Shown: piece after piece, positions 51,716-60,561 of the stretch
How positions within the stretch are numbered: position 1 is the first letter of the stretch
Layout of the letters: the number at the start of each line of letters is the position of its first letter
Origin: M55B154 sp964486725
GTDB lineage: Bacteria > Spirochaetota > UBA4802 > UB4802
Length of the DNA stretch: 64,000 nucleotides
NCBI GenBank assembly: GCA_964486725.1
Contig: CAZAOK010000004.1
Coordinates: forward strand, 1 to 64,000
Direction of reading: 5' to 3'
Notes under the pieces: model-generated
What the model saw: the letters and a program-made list of their open reading frames with translations, nothing else
Database searches by the model: none
What the model was told of the DNA's origin: nothing
Made by a program: the position numbers and the translations under genes

Positions 51716-54322
51716 ATGGAAAATATAGTATATTTTAACAAGGACTTTAAAGGATACGACGAAAAGCAGGTCAAAAGTGTTGGTATTCGCGGAAAGAGAG
51801 CCGTGGATCTTGCAGCCATGGGATTACCTATTGCACCTGGTTTCTTAATCGATTCAGAATTAACACTTAAGCTTCCAAAGGTTAATGTTAAACAGGTATT
51901 AAAGACATTCATCGATAAAATCGAAAAAGACACAAAAAAGGGCTACGGTGATCCGGAAAAACCGCTGCTTCTTAAAGTAGTTTTAAGTTCTGATTTAAAC
52001 ATACCATTCTTCCCATCGATTCATAATATAGGATTGAATGATGAAGTTGTGGAAGGATTCGCAAAATTTACAGATGAAGCATTTGCATGGGGAGAATATC
52101 GTTTTCTCCTTCGAAGCATGGCAATAAAAATATATGGTATAGATGAAGAGGAAATTAATAAACTGGAAGGAAAACTTCCCAAAAAGCCGAAAGCTGAAGA
52201 TTATAAGGCAGTAGTGCAAAAATACAAAAAGTTTCTTGGTGACAAGTTTAGTGAAGATGTGTATGATCAACTTGGTCTTATTTTAAAGGGTGCGGCTTCC
52301 AGGTATTGTGACTCTGACATCGATGTTGATAATAGCCTGTCAATAATGGTGCAGGTTATGGTTTACGGAAATTTTGGTGAAAACTCATACGCGGGAAATT
52401 ATTTCACCCGTAATATAATTGATGGTGATCCGAAGATACAGGGTGAATTTCTGCAAAACGAATTTGATGTAGACAGGGGAAAACCCAGGGATATCGATAA
52501 GATTGATAAAAAATATTATGACAAACTTTCAGACCTGGCCAGAAAGATTGAAGATAATTTTAAAGAGATAAGAAATGTTAAATTTACCATTGAAGAAGGC
52601 GATTTTTGGCTTATTGAACAAAGAGATGTAGATGAAAAATCCACTCAGTCTCATATAAAAACTCTTCTTGATCTGAATAATAGAAAAGTTATTACTGAAA
52701 CATATCTTGTTGACGCGATCAAACCAAGCCAACTCAATGAATTGCTCCACCCAATTATTGATCCAAGAACGACTAAAAATGTAAAAACGATTAAAGGCGG
52801 TATAGCCGGTTCAACCGGTGCAGCGATTGGCCGTGTTTATTTTACCACAAACAGGTTGTTAGAGGAATATAAACGGGCTATTATGCATGGTGGGGATACT
52901 AATTTGATCCTGGTTATGCCAGCTACTTACGCTGAAGACGTGAAAGCTATTGAGGTTGCTCAGGGTGTTATATCAACGGAAGGTGGTTTCTCATCTCACG
53001 CGCCGGTTGTAGCAAGAAGCCTTGGGAAAGTGGCGATGGTGCAGCCAGAAATGAAAATAAGAAATAACACGTTTACCCTTGGGGGCAAGACAGTGAAGGA
53101 AGGGGATTACATATCCATAAATGTTCCCTATTATGAACCCCCAACGTTGTACCTGGGTAAGGTGGGATTGATCGAACCTGATTTCAAAAAGAACGGCTTG
53201 CTTGATTTTCTCAATATCTGTGAAAAATTTATCGAAGATTTTAACGTAAGGGCTAATGCCGACCAGGCACGTGACGCGAAAGTGGCCGGTGAATTTCATG
53301 CTGATGGTATCGGACTTTGTAGAACAGAGCATATGTTCTTCAATGAAAAAAGAATTATGAAATTCAGGGAGATGATTCTTTCAGAAAATGAGAAAGAACG
53401 AAGAAAAGCACTTGAAGCGTTGAGGCCAATGCAGCGTTCTGATTTTTACGAGCTGTTTAAAATAATGAAAGGGCATCCTGTAACAATTCGATTACTGGAT
53501 GCGCCACTTCACGAGTTCCTGCCTCGTACCGAGGGTAGTATGAAAGAATTTATAAAGTACATGCAGGAAAAGAAAAAAGGATTAACAGCAGCCGAGATTC
53601 GCACAAGATGTGATGAACTGGGTGAGATGAACCCTATGCTGGGTCACAGGGGATGCAGGGTTGCAGTTACATATCCGGAAATATATGAAATGCAATGCAG
53701 GGCAATTTTTGAAGCAGCATGCATGTTGAAGAAAGAAGGTATAGAGGTTATACCTGAAATCATGATACCCATAGTTATGAGCGATACGGAGATCAAGTTC
53801 CTGAAAAATGGCAAAAAGATTGAAGGTAAAACTGTAAAAGGGATTCGTGATATTAAGGATGAAGTTATTGACGAATATGGTATTGATGAACTGGATTATA
53901 AAGTTGGTACAATGATCGAATTGCCGGCAGCAGCTGTTGGAGCGGGAAATATCGCGCAGCATGCCGAGTTTTTCAGTTTTGGTACAAATGACCTTACACA
54001 GACGACCTATGGAATATCGCGGGATGATATTAATTCATTTTTCCCAAGCTACTCATTGTATGACCTGATTAAGCACAATCCTTTCAAGGTTCTTGGTGAA
54101 GAGGTTAAAGAGCTTATAGAGTTAGCGTCACTTCGTGGACGTTTAACAAGACCAAATATTAAAATGGGATTATGTGGAGAGCATGGTGCGGATCCCGAAA
54201 ATATTGAGTTTTGTATGGAAGTTGGGCTTAATTATGTGTCCTGTTCTCCATACTCAATCCCCCTGTCAAAGCTCGCGGTGGCACAAATTAACATTAAGAA
54301 GTTGCAAACTGAAGAAGAATAA
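51716..54322 (+). CDS. Pyruvate phosphate dikinase-like PEP-utilising enzyme
   Basis: An 868-aa protein with full PPDK architecture. The N-terminal ATP-grasp half (residues 1-340) is divergent: where normal enzymes have the ATP-binding arginine in VSVRSGA, this has LKVVLSSDLNIPFFPS, and the glycine-rich loop is SYAGNYFTRN. The swivelling phosphohistidine domain is intact (GGFSSHAPVVARSLGK, His428). The C-terminal PEP/pyruvate domain is intact: GIGLCRTEHMFF, GHRGCRVAVTYPEIYEMQ, SFGTNDLTQTTYGISRDD and GLCGEHGAD with catalytic Cys820. It may still be a PPDK, or a PEP:histidine phosphotransferase only. AAGGAGATG precedes the ATG. Confidence 0.85.
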   Translation: MENIVYFNKDFKGYDEKQVKSVGIRGKRAVDLAAMGLPIAPGFLIDSELTLKLPKVNVKQVLKTFIDKIEKDTKKGYGDPEKPLLLKVVLSSDLNIPFFPSIHNIGLNDEVVEGFAKFTDEAFAWGEYRFLLRSMAIKIYGIDEEEINKLEGKLPKKPKAEDYKAVVQKYKKFLGDKFSEDVYDQLGLILKGAASRYCDSDIDVDNSLSIMVQVMVYGNFGENSYAGNYFTRNIIDGDPKIQGEFLQNEFDVDRGKPRDIDKIDKKYYDKLSDLARKIEDNFKEIRNVKFTIEEGDFWLIEQRDVDEKSTQSHIKTLLDLNNRKVITETYLVDAIKPSQLNELLHPIIDPRTTKNVKTIKGGIAGSTGAAIGRVYFTTNRLLEEYKRAIMHGGDTNLILVMPATYAEDVKAIEVAQGVISTEGGFSSHAPVVARSLGKVAMVQPEMKIRNNTFTLGGKTVKEGDYISINVPYYEPPTLYLGKVGLIEPDFKKNGLLDFLNICEKFIEDFNVRANADQARDAKVAGEFHADGIGLCRTEHMFFNEKRIMKFREMILSENEKERRKALEALRPMQRSDFYELFKIMKGHPVTIRLLDAPLHEFLPRTEGSMKEFIKYMQEKKKGLTAAEIRTRCDELGEMNPMLGHRGCRVAVTYPEIYEMQCRAIFEAACMLKKEGIEVIPEIMIPIVMSDTEIKFLKNGKKIEGKTVKGIRDIKDEVIDEYGIDELDYKVGTMIELPAAAVGAGNIAQHAEFFSFGTNDLTQTTYGISRDDINSFFPSYSLYDLIKHNPFKVLGEEVKELIELASLRGRLTRPNIKMGLCGEHGADPENIEFCMEVGLNYVSCSPYSIPLSKLAVAQINIKKLQTEEE

Positions 54323-54345
54323 CAAGATAAATAAAGAAATTAATT

Positions 54346-54382
54346 ATGCCCCACTGGATGTAAAATCGGTGGGGCATTTTTA
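54346..54382 (+). terminator. Terminator after the PPDK-like gene
   Basis: A nine-bp stem ATGCCCCAC / GTGGGGCAT (54346-54354 with 54369-54377) followed by TTTTTAT, 24 bases after the stop. Confidence 0.85.
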
Positions 54383-54514
54383 TGATATGAACATTAGCGT
54401 ATGACGTGCAGTGAACATAATTATTGTTATGTGATAATTAAATATTTATGTAAAAACAAGTTGCAAATAAAGCATACCATAATATGTTATGTTCAAAAAC
54501 GAGGGAGAGGTATT

Positions 54515-55711
54515 ATGAGCCGAAAGAAAATTGTCATTGTTTCGGGGTGCAGAACTCCGATTGGAAGTTTTGGTCAAAGCCTGAAAGATGTAAGGGCTTA
54601 CAAGCTTGCATCACTGGTCATGAACGAAGCTTTAAACAGGGCTGGTGTAGAGGCAGATATGCTGGATGATGTGATTTTCGGTGATTGTATTCAAACGTCT
54701 GATGAGGTTAATACCGCCAGGACTGCAGCGCTGGATGCAGGAATCCCGGTGGAGGTTCCCGCTACCACAATTCAGAGACAATGTGCTTCAGGTATGCAGG
54801 CTGTAATATTTGCTTCACAACAGATTCTTTCCGGTGACTCTGAAATTGTACTCGCAGGTGGTGTTGAGTCAATGAGCAACGCACCTTATGTGTTAAAGAA
54901 GGCAAGGTGGGGTGCGAGATTGCAACATGACGAGATGACAGATGTTATGTGGGAACTTCTTCATTCGGGAAGTCGACTGGTGGGTGAACCAATTATCATG
55001 GGCCAAACAGCTGAGAACCTGGCTGAAAAATATTCAATTAGCAGGGAAGAGCAAGACCAGGTAGCGTATGAAAGTAATAAAAAAGCAATTTCCGCAATTG
55101 ATGAAGGAAAATTCAAAGACGAGATTGTACCGGTTGAAATAAAAACACGAAAAGGAACAGTAATATTTGATACTGATGAACATCCTAAAAGAGATGTTTC
55201 CATGGAGAATCTTCAGGGTTTGAAACCAGTATTCAAAAAAGACGGTACCGTAACAGCAGGAAATTCATCAGGTCTTAATGATGGTGCAGCAGCAGTATTG
55301 GTCACATCTGAAGAAAAAGCAAAGGAGAAGGGGCTCAAGCCCATGGTATCAATTATAGCAAACACTATAGCGGGGGTAGAGCCTGAATTAATGGGATATG
55401 GCCCCGTACCCGCTGTAAAAAAATTGCTGGATAAAACAGGATTAACATTGAAGGACATAGGTTTAATTGAGCTTAATGAAGCTTTCGCGGCACAATACCT
55501 GGCATGTGAGAAAGGACTGGATCTTGATCGCAGCATAGTAAATGTAAATGGATCAGGAATTGCCCTTGGCCATCCGGTTGGTTGCACAGGCACAAGAATA
55601 ATGGTATCACTAATAAATGAAATGAAAAGAAGGGATATTCAATACGGGATAGCAACACTGTGCGTGGGTGGTGGAATGGGAGCCGCGGTGCTTCTTGAAA
55701 ATATAAATTAA
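54515..55711 (+). CDS. Acetyl-CoA acetyltransferase (thiolase)
   Basis: A 398-aa thiolase II family enzyme joining two acetyl-CoA to acetoacetyl-CoA or running in reverse. The nucleophile Cys90 is in QRQCASGMQAV, the conserved NEAFAAQYLA and GHPVGCTGTRI follow, and the second cysteine is in TLCVGGGMGAAVLLEN. Length and motifs fit the biosynthetic thiolase. GAGGGAGAGG precedes ATG 54515; an in-frame ATG at 54401 is rejected. A TTGCAA/TATGTT pair at 54461 may be its promoter. No other beta-oxidation genes are beside it. Confidence 0.95.
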   Translation: MSRKKIVIVSGCRTPIGSFGQSLKDVRAYKLASLVMNEALNRAGVEADMLDDVIFGDCIQTSDEVNTARTAALDAGIPVEVPATTIQRQCASGMQAVIFASQQILSGDSEIVLAGGVESMSNAPYVLKKARWGARLQHDEMTDVMWELLHSGSRLVGEPIIMGQTAENLAEKYSISREEQDQVAYESNKKAISAIDEGKFKDEIVPVEIKTRKGTVIFDTDEHPKRDVSMENLQGLKPVFKKDGTVTAGNSSGLNDGAAAVLVTSEEKAKEKGLKPMVSIIANTIAGVEPELMGYGPVPAVKKLLDKTGLTLKDIGLIELNEAFAAQYLACEKGLDLDRSIVNVNGSGIALGHPVGCTGTRIMVSLINEMKRRDIQYGIATLCVGGGMGAAVLLENIN

Positions 55712-55759
55712 TTATATCAACTATATGCCATCCAGCATTGCAGACAGGGTGGTATATAG

Positions 55760-56491
55760 TTAGTTTTTACCGCATACTTTACAACCGGTCTTTTTCTTAA
55801 GCTTAAACGAATCAAACTTCATTGTTATTCCGTCCCAGAAAAGAATCTTTCCTTTTAACGGTGTGGGGATTCCCAGGATAAATTTTATTGTTTCGGCTGC
55901 CTGTAATGAACCAATTACACCAGCAGTGGCCCCATGTATTGGAATTTTATGTCTTTCATGTTTTGCAGGAAGAAAACATGAAAGACATGCTGTTTCAGGA
56001 GGATCCAAAAGTGATACCTGTCCTGAGAAACCCGAGACTCCACCATGAATCAATGGTTTAGATAGCTGAACTGATGCTTTATTTAGATCATGGCGTGAAG
56101 GAAAATTGTCAAGGCAGTCGATAATAATATCAGAATTAGCAGTTAGAGTGGCAGCATTTCCGGATTTAATTTTTTCCCTGATTATGTTAATTTTTACATG
56201 GTGATTGATTGAACTAAGAGTTGCATAGGCAGAATCTGCCTTGTTTAGTCCAATTCTCTTCTCGTTATGAATTATCTGCCGGTTGAGATTGGAAATATCA
56301 ACAATATCGTTGTCGCAAATTGTAATAGTTCCCACTCCTGCCGCTGCCAGGTACATGGCCACCGGACTGGCTAATCCACCCCCACCTGCGATAAATACAT
56401 GGGAATTGGAAAGCTTTTCCTGTCCTTTTATACCCCATTCTTCTATTATAATTTGTCTGTTATAACGTTGTAATTCGTCACTGGAAAACAT
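55760..56491 (-). CDS. ThiF/MoeB/HesA-family adenylyltransferase
   Basis: A 243-aa E1-like enzyme that adenylates the C-terminal glycine of a ThiS or MoaD protein. Marks: VFIAGGGGLASPVAMYLAAAGVGTITICDNDIVDISNLNRQ (glycine-rich ATP site and the arginine), IIDCLDNFPSRHDLNKASVQ and HGGVSGFSGQVSLLDP. Two cysteine pairs (CLSC and CKVC) are the structural zinc site. It could serve MoaD at 16.8 kb or a ThiS elsewhere; genomic context does not decide. Confidence 0.9.
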   Translation of the reverse strand: MFSSDELQRYNRQIIIEEWGIKGQEKLSNSHVFIAGGGGLASPVAMYLAAAGVGTITICDNDIVDISNLNRQIIHNEKRIGLNKADSAYATLSSINHHVKINIIREKIKSGNAATLTANSDIIIDCLDNFPSRHDLNKASVQLSKPLIHGGVSGFSGQVSLLDPPETACLSCFLPAKHERHKIPIHGATAGVIGSLQAAETIKFILGIPTPLKGKILFWDGITMKFDSFKLKKKTGCKVCGKN

Positions 56492-56625
56492 TCGGCTATG
56501 TCCTCATACTTTATAATTAGCTATAATAGCATATCGGTATTAAATAATGCAACGGATAAATATTGAAAAATTATAGACAATATATTATATTATAAAAAGA
56601 TAGAAGAAAACTACAGGAGTTAAAA

Positions 56626-56841
56626 ATGGCTGATAAAATTAAAAGAGACATGACTTTTGGAGAGTTAATACAGCAATTTCCAGATGCAGCACCGGTGCTT
56701 GCTGATTATGGATTGCACTGTATCGGGTGTCATATCGCTGTAATTGAAACGGTTGAGCAGGGAGCCAGGGCGCATGGGTTAAGCGATGATCAGATAGATA
56801 AAATGATTGATGAGATGAATTCGAAAGCTGCTGCGGTATAA
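56626..56841 (+). CDS. DUF1858 / hybrid-cluster-associated redox disulfide protein
   Basis: A 71-aa protein with the family signature MTFGELIQQFPDAAPVLADYGLHCIGCHIA, where CIGC is a redox-active or cluster-binding pair, and the helix GLSDDQIDKMIDEMN. Such proteins often accompany hybrid-cluster or reductase enzymes. AGGAG lies nine bases before the ATG; a terminator follows. Confidence 0.88.
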   Translation: MADKIKRDMTFGELIQQFPDAAPVLADYGLHCIGCHIAVIETVEQGARAHGLSDDQIDKMIDEMNSKAAAV

Positions 56842-56864
56842 AATTCTATTAAAATCTATCATAT

Positions 56865-56893
56865 AAATAGTTACCTTTAAAAGGTAACTATTT
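56865..56893. terminator. Bidirectional terminator
   Basis: A perfect 13-bp stem AAATAGTTACCTT / AAGGTAACTATTT (56865-56877 with 56881-56893), three-base loop, between the DUF1858 gene and the convergent tRNA-Tyr. Confidence 0.8.
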
Positions 56894-56902
56894 ATTATTA
56901 TG

Positions 56903-56984
56903 TGGTGAGGGGTGGATTCGAACCACCGAAGGCTGCGCCGACAGATTTACAGTCTGTTCCCTTTGGCCACTCGGGAACCTCACC
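56903..56984 (-). tRNA. tRNA-Tyr (GTA)
   Basis: Minus strand, acceptor GGTGAGG/CCTCACC with discriminator A, anticodon loop with GTA (CTGTAAA) and a long variable arm as expected for tyrosine tRNA. CCA is not encoded. Confidence 0.96.
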
Positions 56985-56993
56985 ATGTACAGT

Positions 56994-57066
56994 AGCTGGC
57001 GAGAGGAATTGAACCCCCAACAAGCTGATTACAAATCAGCTGCTCTACCGATTGAGCTACGCCAGC
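56994..57066 (-). tRNA. tRNA-Thr (TGT)
   Basis: Minus strand, acceptor GCTGGCG/CGCCAGC, anticodon stem GCTGA/TCAGC with loop TTTGTAA (anticodon TGT) and T arm GGGGGTTCAATTCCTCT. Nine bases from tRNA-Tyr; probably transcribed together in the order Thr then Tyr. Confidence 0.96.
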
Positions 57067-57350
57067 GAAGATGTGATATCCTTCATAAAGAATCTCAGGG
57101 TGCTGTCAATAATTTTTTTCATAACGTTATTTAAAATATGAATTTATGTCAGAATTATTTCATATACACAAGGTTTCTATTGATATTGATGTGAACAATT
57201 TGCATAAGTTGCATTATCAATAAATAATATGTTATTGACATTTTATTATTCTAAATGATTTTATGATGATATGATAGTGATTGTGTACAATCAGGTTACT
57301 TAACATGCATTTCATAATAATTTCTGAGGTATCGAAGTAAGGTTATTTTA

Positions 57351-58718
57351 ATGAGAAATATGTCTACAGTTGTTGTAATTATATTCATGCTTTCAATGAT
57401 TCCATCAGCAGCAGAGCAATTGGGCAGAAAGGTGACCCTGGATGAATGTATAAAGATAGCACTTGATAACCATCCTGATATTCAAAAAGCAGCTGAAAGT
57501 CATAAAAAAGCAATGGCTGATCTGGGTGTATCACGGGCAGTGAACAGGGTGCAGCTCAATGGTGAAGTAAAAACAATTGAAATATTGAGGGAAGATGCTT
57601 CTTCCAGTGAACTGAATATACCCGGTACTGATACTTTAATTGGATTATTTGCCGGTGTTACCGCTACCTATCACTTAATTGATCCCAAAAGTTCAAAAAT
57701 TGAAGACGCAAAAAAACTGGCAGTGGATGCTGCACGGATAAAGATGCGATCAACCAGGGACAATGTTATACTCAATGTAAAAAAAGCATATTACGGCTAC
57801 ATGTTTGCCAGGCAGAACGAAAGTATGCGATCACGATTACTAGAAAAATTTAAATCGAAGCTGGATACTGCACGGATTTTACATAAGAACGGTCAACGTC
57901 CAATACTTGATGTCAGCAAGGCAAATGTTGATTACGGTAATGCCAGGCTGGCGTATCTCAAATCCAGAAATAATACAATGGTAATGAAAAATGAGCTTTT
58001 GTCTTCAATGGGACTTGTAGAAGAAAATATCCAGATAATTCCTGAATTTACAACTGACTCGGTAGATTTACCGGGTATAAATTATTCTTTAAGTGAATTA
58101 ATTACACTGGGCGATACCTATTCATCTGATATGCAGTTAGCACGAATAAACAAGAAGCTGACAAAAATACAGATTGAAGTAGAGCGTGCTTCACGGATAC
58201 CGGTAGTTGATATACTTGCTTCACTTGGTTTTGAGAACAGGGCAATTATGGAAACTAATAAATACATGGACAATATGCAGGGATCAAACTGGGAACCGAC
58301 TGCCCATTTTGGCCTGAAGGCGAGCATACCAATCTATCAAGGCGGGGCAATTGATTCCAGGATTGATGGCGCAGTAGCGGATTACAACCAGACCCTTTAT
58401 TCTGAACGTGGAATAAAAATACATATGCATTCACTCATAAGAAATTATGTGAATACAATCAATGAATTACAGAAACAGATTGAAATTCTCGAACTGTCAC
58501 AGGATAACGCGGAAAAACATTTGCAACTTGCATCTAAAAGTTATGAAAATGGGGTGGGTACGCAATTGGATCTGGAAGACGCGGAGCTTGCGGTACTGAA
58601 TGCGCAGTTAAATTTTATTCAGACGAAAAGTGATTATTATATCACACTTGCGAAACTCGCGAATATTATTGGGGTTGATGAAGATTATATTAGTGGTAAT
58701 AAGGAAAATAAAAAATGA
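57351..58718 (+). CDS. TolC-family outer-membrane efflux protein
   Basis: A 455-aa outer-membrane channel of type I secretion or efflux. It has a signal peptide (MRNMSTVVVIIFMLSMIPSA) and two homologous halves each with long helices (TLDECIKIALDNHPDIQKAAESHKKA ... TARILHKNGQRPILDVSKANVDYGNARLAYLKSRN; later VERASRIPVVDILASLGFEN and QDNAEKHLQLASKSYENGVGTQLDLEDAELAVLNAQLNFIQ). The whole gene set at 57.3-61.7 kb is one operon with overlapping or near-touching stops and starts. AAGG lies seven bases before the ATG. Confidence 0.92.
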   Translation: MRNMSTVVVIIFMLSMIPSAAEQLGRKVTLDECIKIALDNHPDIQKAAESHKKAMADLGVSRAVNRVQLNGEVKTIEILREDASSSELNIPGTDTLIGLFAGVTATYHLIDPKSSKIEDAKKLAVDAARIKMRSTRDNVILNVKKAYYGYMFARQNESMRSRLLEKFKSKLDTARILHKNGQRPILDVSKANVDYGNARLAYLKSRNNTMVMKNELLSSMGLVEENIQIIPEFTTDSVDLPGINYSLSELITLGDTYSSDMQLARINKKLTKIQIEVERASRIPVVDILASLGFENRAIMETNKYMDNMQGSNWEPTAHFGLKASIPIYQGGAIDSRIDGAVADYNQTLYSERGIKIHMHSLIRNYVNTINELQKQIEILELSQDNAEKHLQLASKSYENGVGTQLDLEDAELAVLNAQLNFIQTKSDYYITLAKLANIIGVDEDYISGNKENKK

Positions 58719-59839
58719 CCAGGAAAAGAAAGATAATAATAATATCTGCTGCAATACTTGCATTTTTTATTATTATAGTGTTATGGGCCAGGGGTTGCAA
58801 ACAGACCCTTAACCTTGTGTATGAATATGACAAGGTTTCAATGGGACCGGTTGAAAAGACAATATCGGTGACCGGAACAATTGATCTGCTTGAATCAGTG
58901 AGGATATTGAGTAATGTAGATGGTATTGTGCAAAAAGTATATGTGGATTATAATCAGAACATCAAAAAGGGCCAGATGATGGCAAAAATTGATGCAGGGG
59001 ATTTAAATTTACGGCTGCAGAAAACAAAAAAGCAGCTTGAAAAAGCACAACTGGATCTACTTGGAATTAAAAAGGAATATGAAGGTAAGAAATCACTTTT
59101 CAAAGAAAATCTTATATCTGAAAATGCCCTGCAACTTGGGGAACTGGAATACAAAAAGGCACTTACAACGGTTAAGCAGATTGAACTCGATTATCAGAGC
59201 CTGCGTGAGCAACAAAATTCAACCAGGGTATACTCTCCAATTTACGGGATGGTCATGTCAAAAGAAATTGAAGAAGGATATCCAATTGGGGTAAACAAAC
59301 TCATGTTTACCATTGCGAGAACATTAAAAAAGATGAAACTTGTAATAAGCATAGATGAATCAGATATCGGTTATATGAAAAAAGGTCAACGGGTAACATT
59401 TAACGTAAGCGCATATCCTGACAAAAAATTTGATGGAAAAATTGACCAGGTTCGTTTTAACCCGATTAATAAAGGCGGGGTAATTTCATATGAATCAGTT
59501 GTAATCTGTAACAATAGCGATCTTTTGTTGAAACCAGGTATGACGGCAACGGCAACAGTACTGGTTGAGGAAAAGAAAAAAGTATTACGGGTTGCCAATG
59601 ATGCTTTTGTTGTATCCCCGGTTGATGTAGATGTGCCTGCCGGGAAAAAGTTTATCTGGAAAAAGAAAGACGTGGCTCTTGGGGATTTGCCTGTTGAGCA
59701 TGTTGAAGTGAAGACGGGACTTGTTGGTGATTTTTACACGGAAATTACATCGAAGAATATTAAAAAAGGTGATAAAGTACTGGTAAGGTTGAGAAAGAAA
59801 GTAGATGTCAAGGACGAAATCGACCAATATGGCAAATAA
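58715..59839 (+). CDS. HlyD/MacA-type periplasmic adaptor
   Basis: A 374-aa membrane-fusion protein with an N-terminal anchor (IIIISAAILAFFIIIVLWARG) and the lipoyl/alpha-hairpin pattern: GTIDLLESVRILSNVDGIVQKVYVDYNQNIKKGQMMAKIDAGDLNLRLQKTKKQLEKAQLDLLG, the hairpin coil, then VYSPIYGMVMSKEIEEG and the beta-barrel domain. It links the TolC channel to the MacB-type ABC unit. Its ATG overlaps the previous stop (ATGA). Confidence 0.92.
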   Translation: MTRKRKIIIISAAILAFFIIIVLWARGCKQTLNLVYEYDKVSMGPVEKTISVTGTIDLLESVRILSNVDGIVQKVYVDYNQNIKKGQMMAKIDAGDLNLRLQKTKKQLEKAQLDLLGIKKEYEGKKSLFKENLISENALQLGELEYKKALTTVKQIELDYQSLREQQNSTRVYSPIYGMVMSKEIEEGYPIGVNKLMFTIARTLKKMKLVISIDESDIGYMKKGQRVTFNVSAYPDKKFDGKIDQVRFNPINKGGVISYESVVICNNSDLLLKPGMTATATVLVEEKKKVLRVANDAFVVSPVDVDVPAGKKFIWKKKDVALGDLPVEHVEVKTGLVGDFYTEITSKNIKKGDKVLVRLRKKVDVKDEIDQYGK

Positions 59840-60557
59840 TCTCATAGAAATTACAGACCTGTACAAGATATATCCTATCAGCGAAGAAATCAGTGTCCAT
59901 GCCCTTCAGGGAGTTTCACTGTCCATTCAAAGAGGGGAGTTCGTATCAATAATGGGTGCCTCCGGATCAGGAAAGTCCACCTTCATGAATATCCTTGGAT
60001 TTCTTGATACGCCAACTACCGGACGATATGTTCTTGATGGTATTGATGGAAGCACATTGAATTATGACGAGAAGGCAGAAATTCGTAATCGTAAAATCGG
60101 CTTTGTGTTTCAGGGGTTTAACCTGCTTTCCCGGACATCGGCTATTGAGAATGTGGAACTTCCACTTTTATATATGGGTGGGATTACAACCAGGGAAATG
60201 CAGGATAAAGCCCGAAAATACCTTGGTATGATCGGCCTTGCCGGCAGGGAACATCATCACCCCAGTGAATTGTCTGGTGGGGAGCAGCAAAGGGTTGCCA
60301 TCGCCAGGGCCCTGGTGAATGAACCGGCTATAATTTTTGCGGATGAGCCAACAGGAAATCTTGATACAAAAAATACAGAAGATATAATGAACCTCTTTAC
60401 CAGCCTGAATAATGACCTGGGAATAACTATCATTCTTGTTACCCATGAGCCTGAAGTGGCAGGGTACACAAAGAGGAAGGTTATTTTCAGGGATGGTCAT
60501 ATTATTGATGACTCACCAGTAAAAAAAAGAAAAAAGGCTGGTATGAAAAAAAGGTAA
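59829..60557 (+). CDS. ABC transporter ATP-binding protein (MacB/LolD type)
   Basis: A 242-aa nucleotide-binding subunit with Walker A GASGSGKSTFMNILGFL, Q-loop FVFQGFNLLSRTSAIENVELPL, signature LSGGEQQRVAIARALVNEP, Walker B AIIFADEPTGNLD and H-loop ILVTHEPEVAGYT. The ATPase and permease are separate genes, unlike the fused E. coli MacB. ATG 59829 overlaps the adaptor stop by 11 bases; ATG 59805 is an alternative. Confidence 0.93.
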   Translation: MANNLIEITDLYKIYPISEEISVHALQGVSLSIQRGEFVSIMGASGSGKSTFMNILGFLDTPTTGRYVLDGIDGSTLNYDEKAEIRNRKIGFVFQGFNLLSRTSAIENVELPLLYMGGITTREMQDKARKYLGMIGLAGREHHHPSELSGGEQQRVAIARALVNEPAIIFADEPTGNLDTKNTEDIMNLFTSLNNDLGITIILVTHEPEVAGYTKRKVIFRDGHIIDDSPVKKRKKAGMKKR

Positions 60558-60561
60558 GTTG

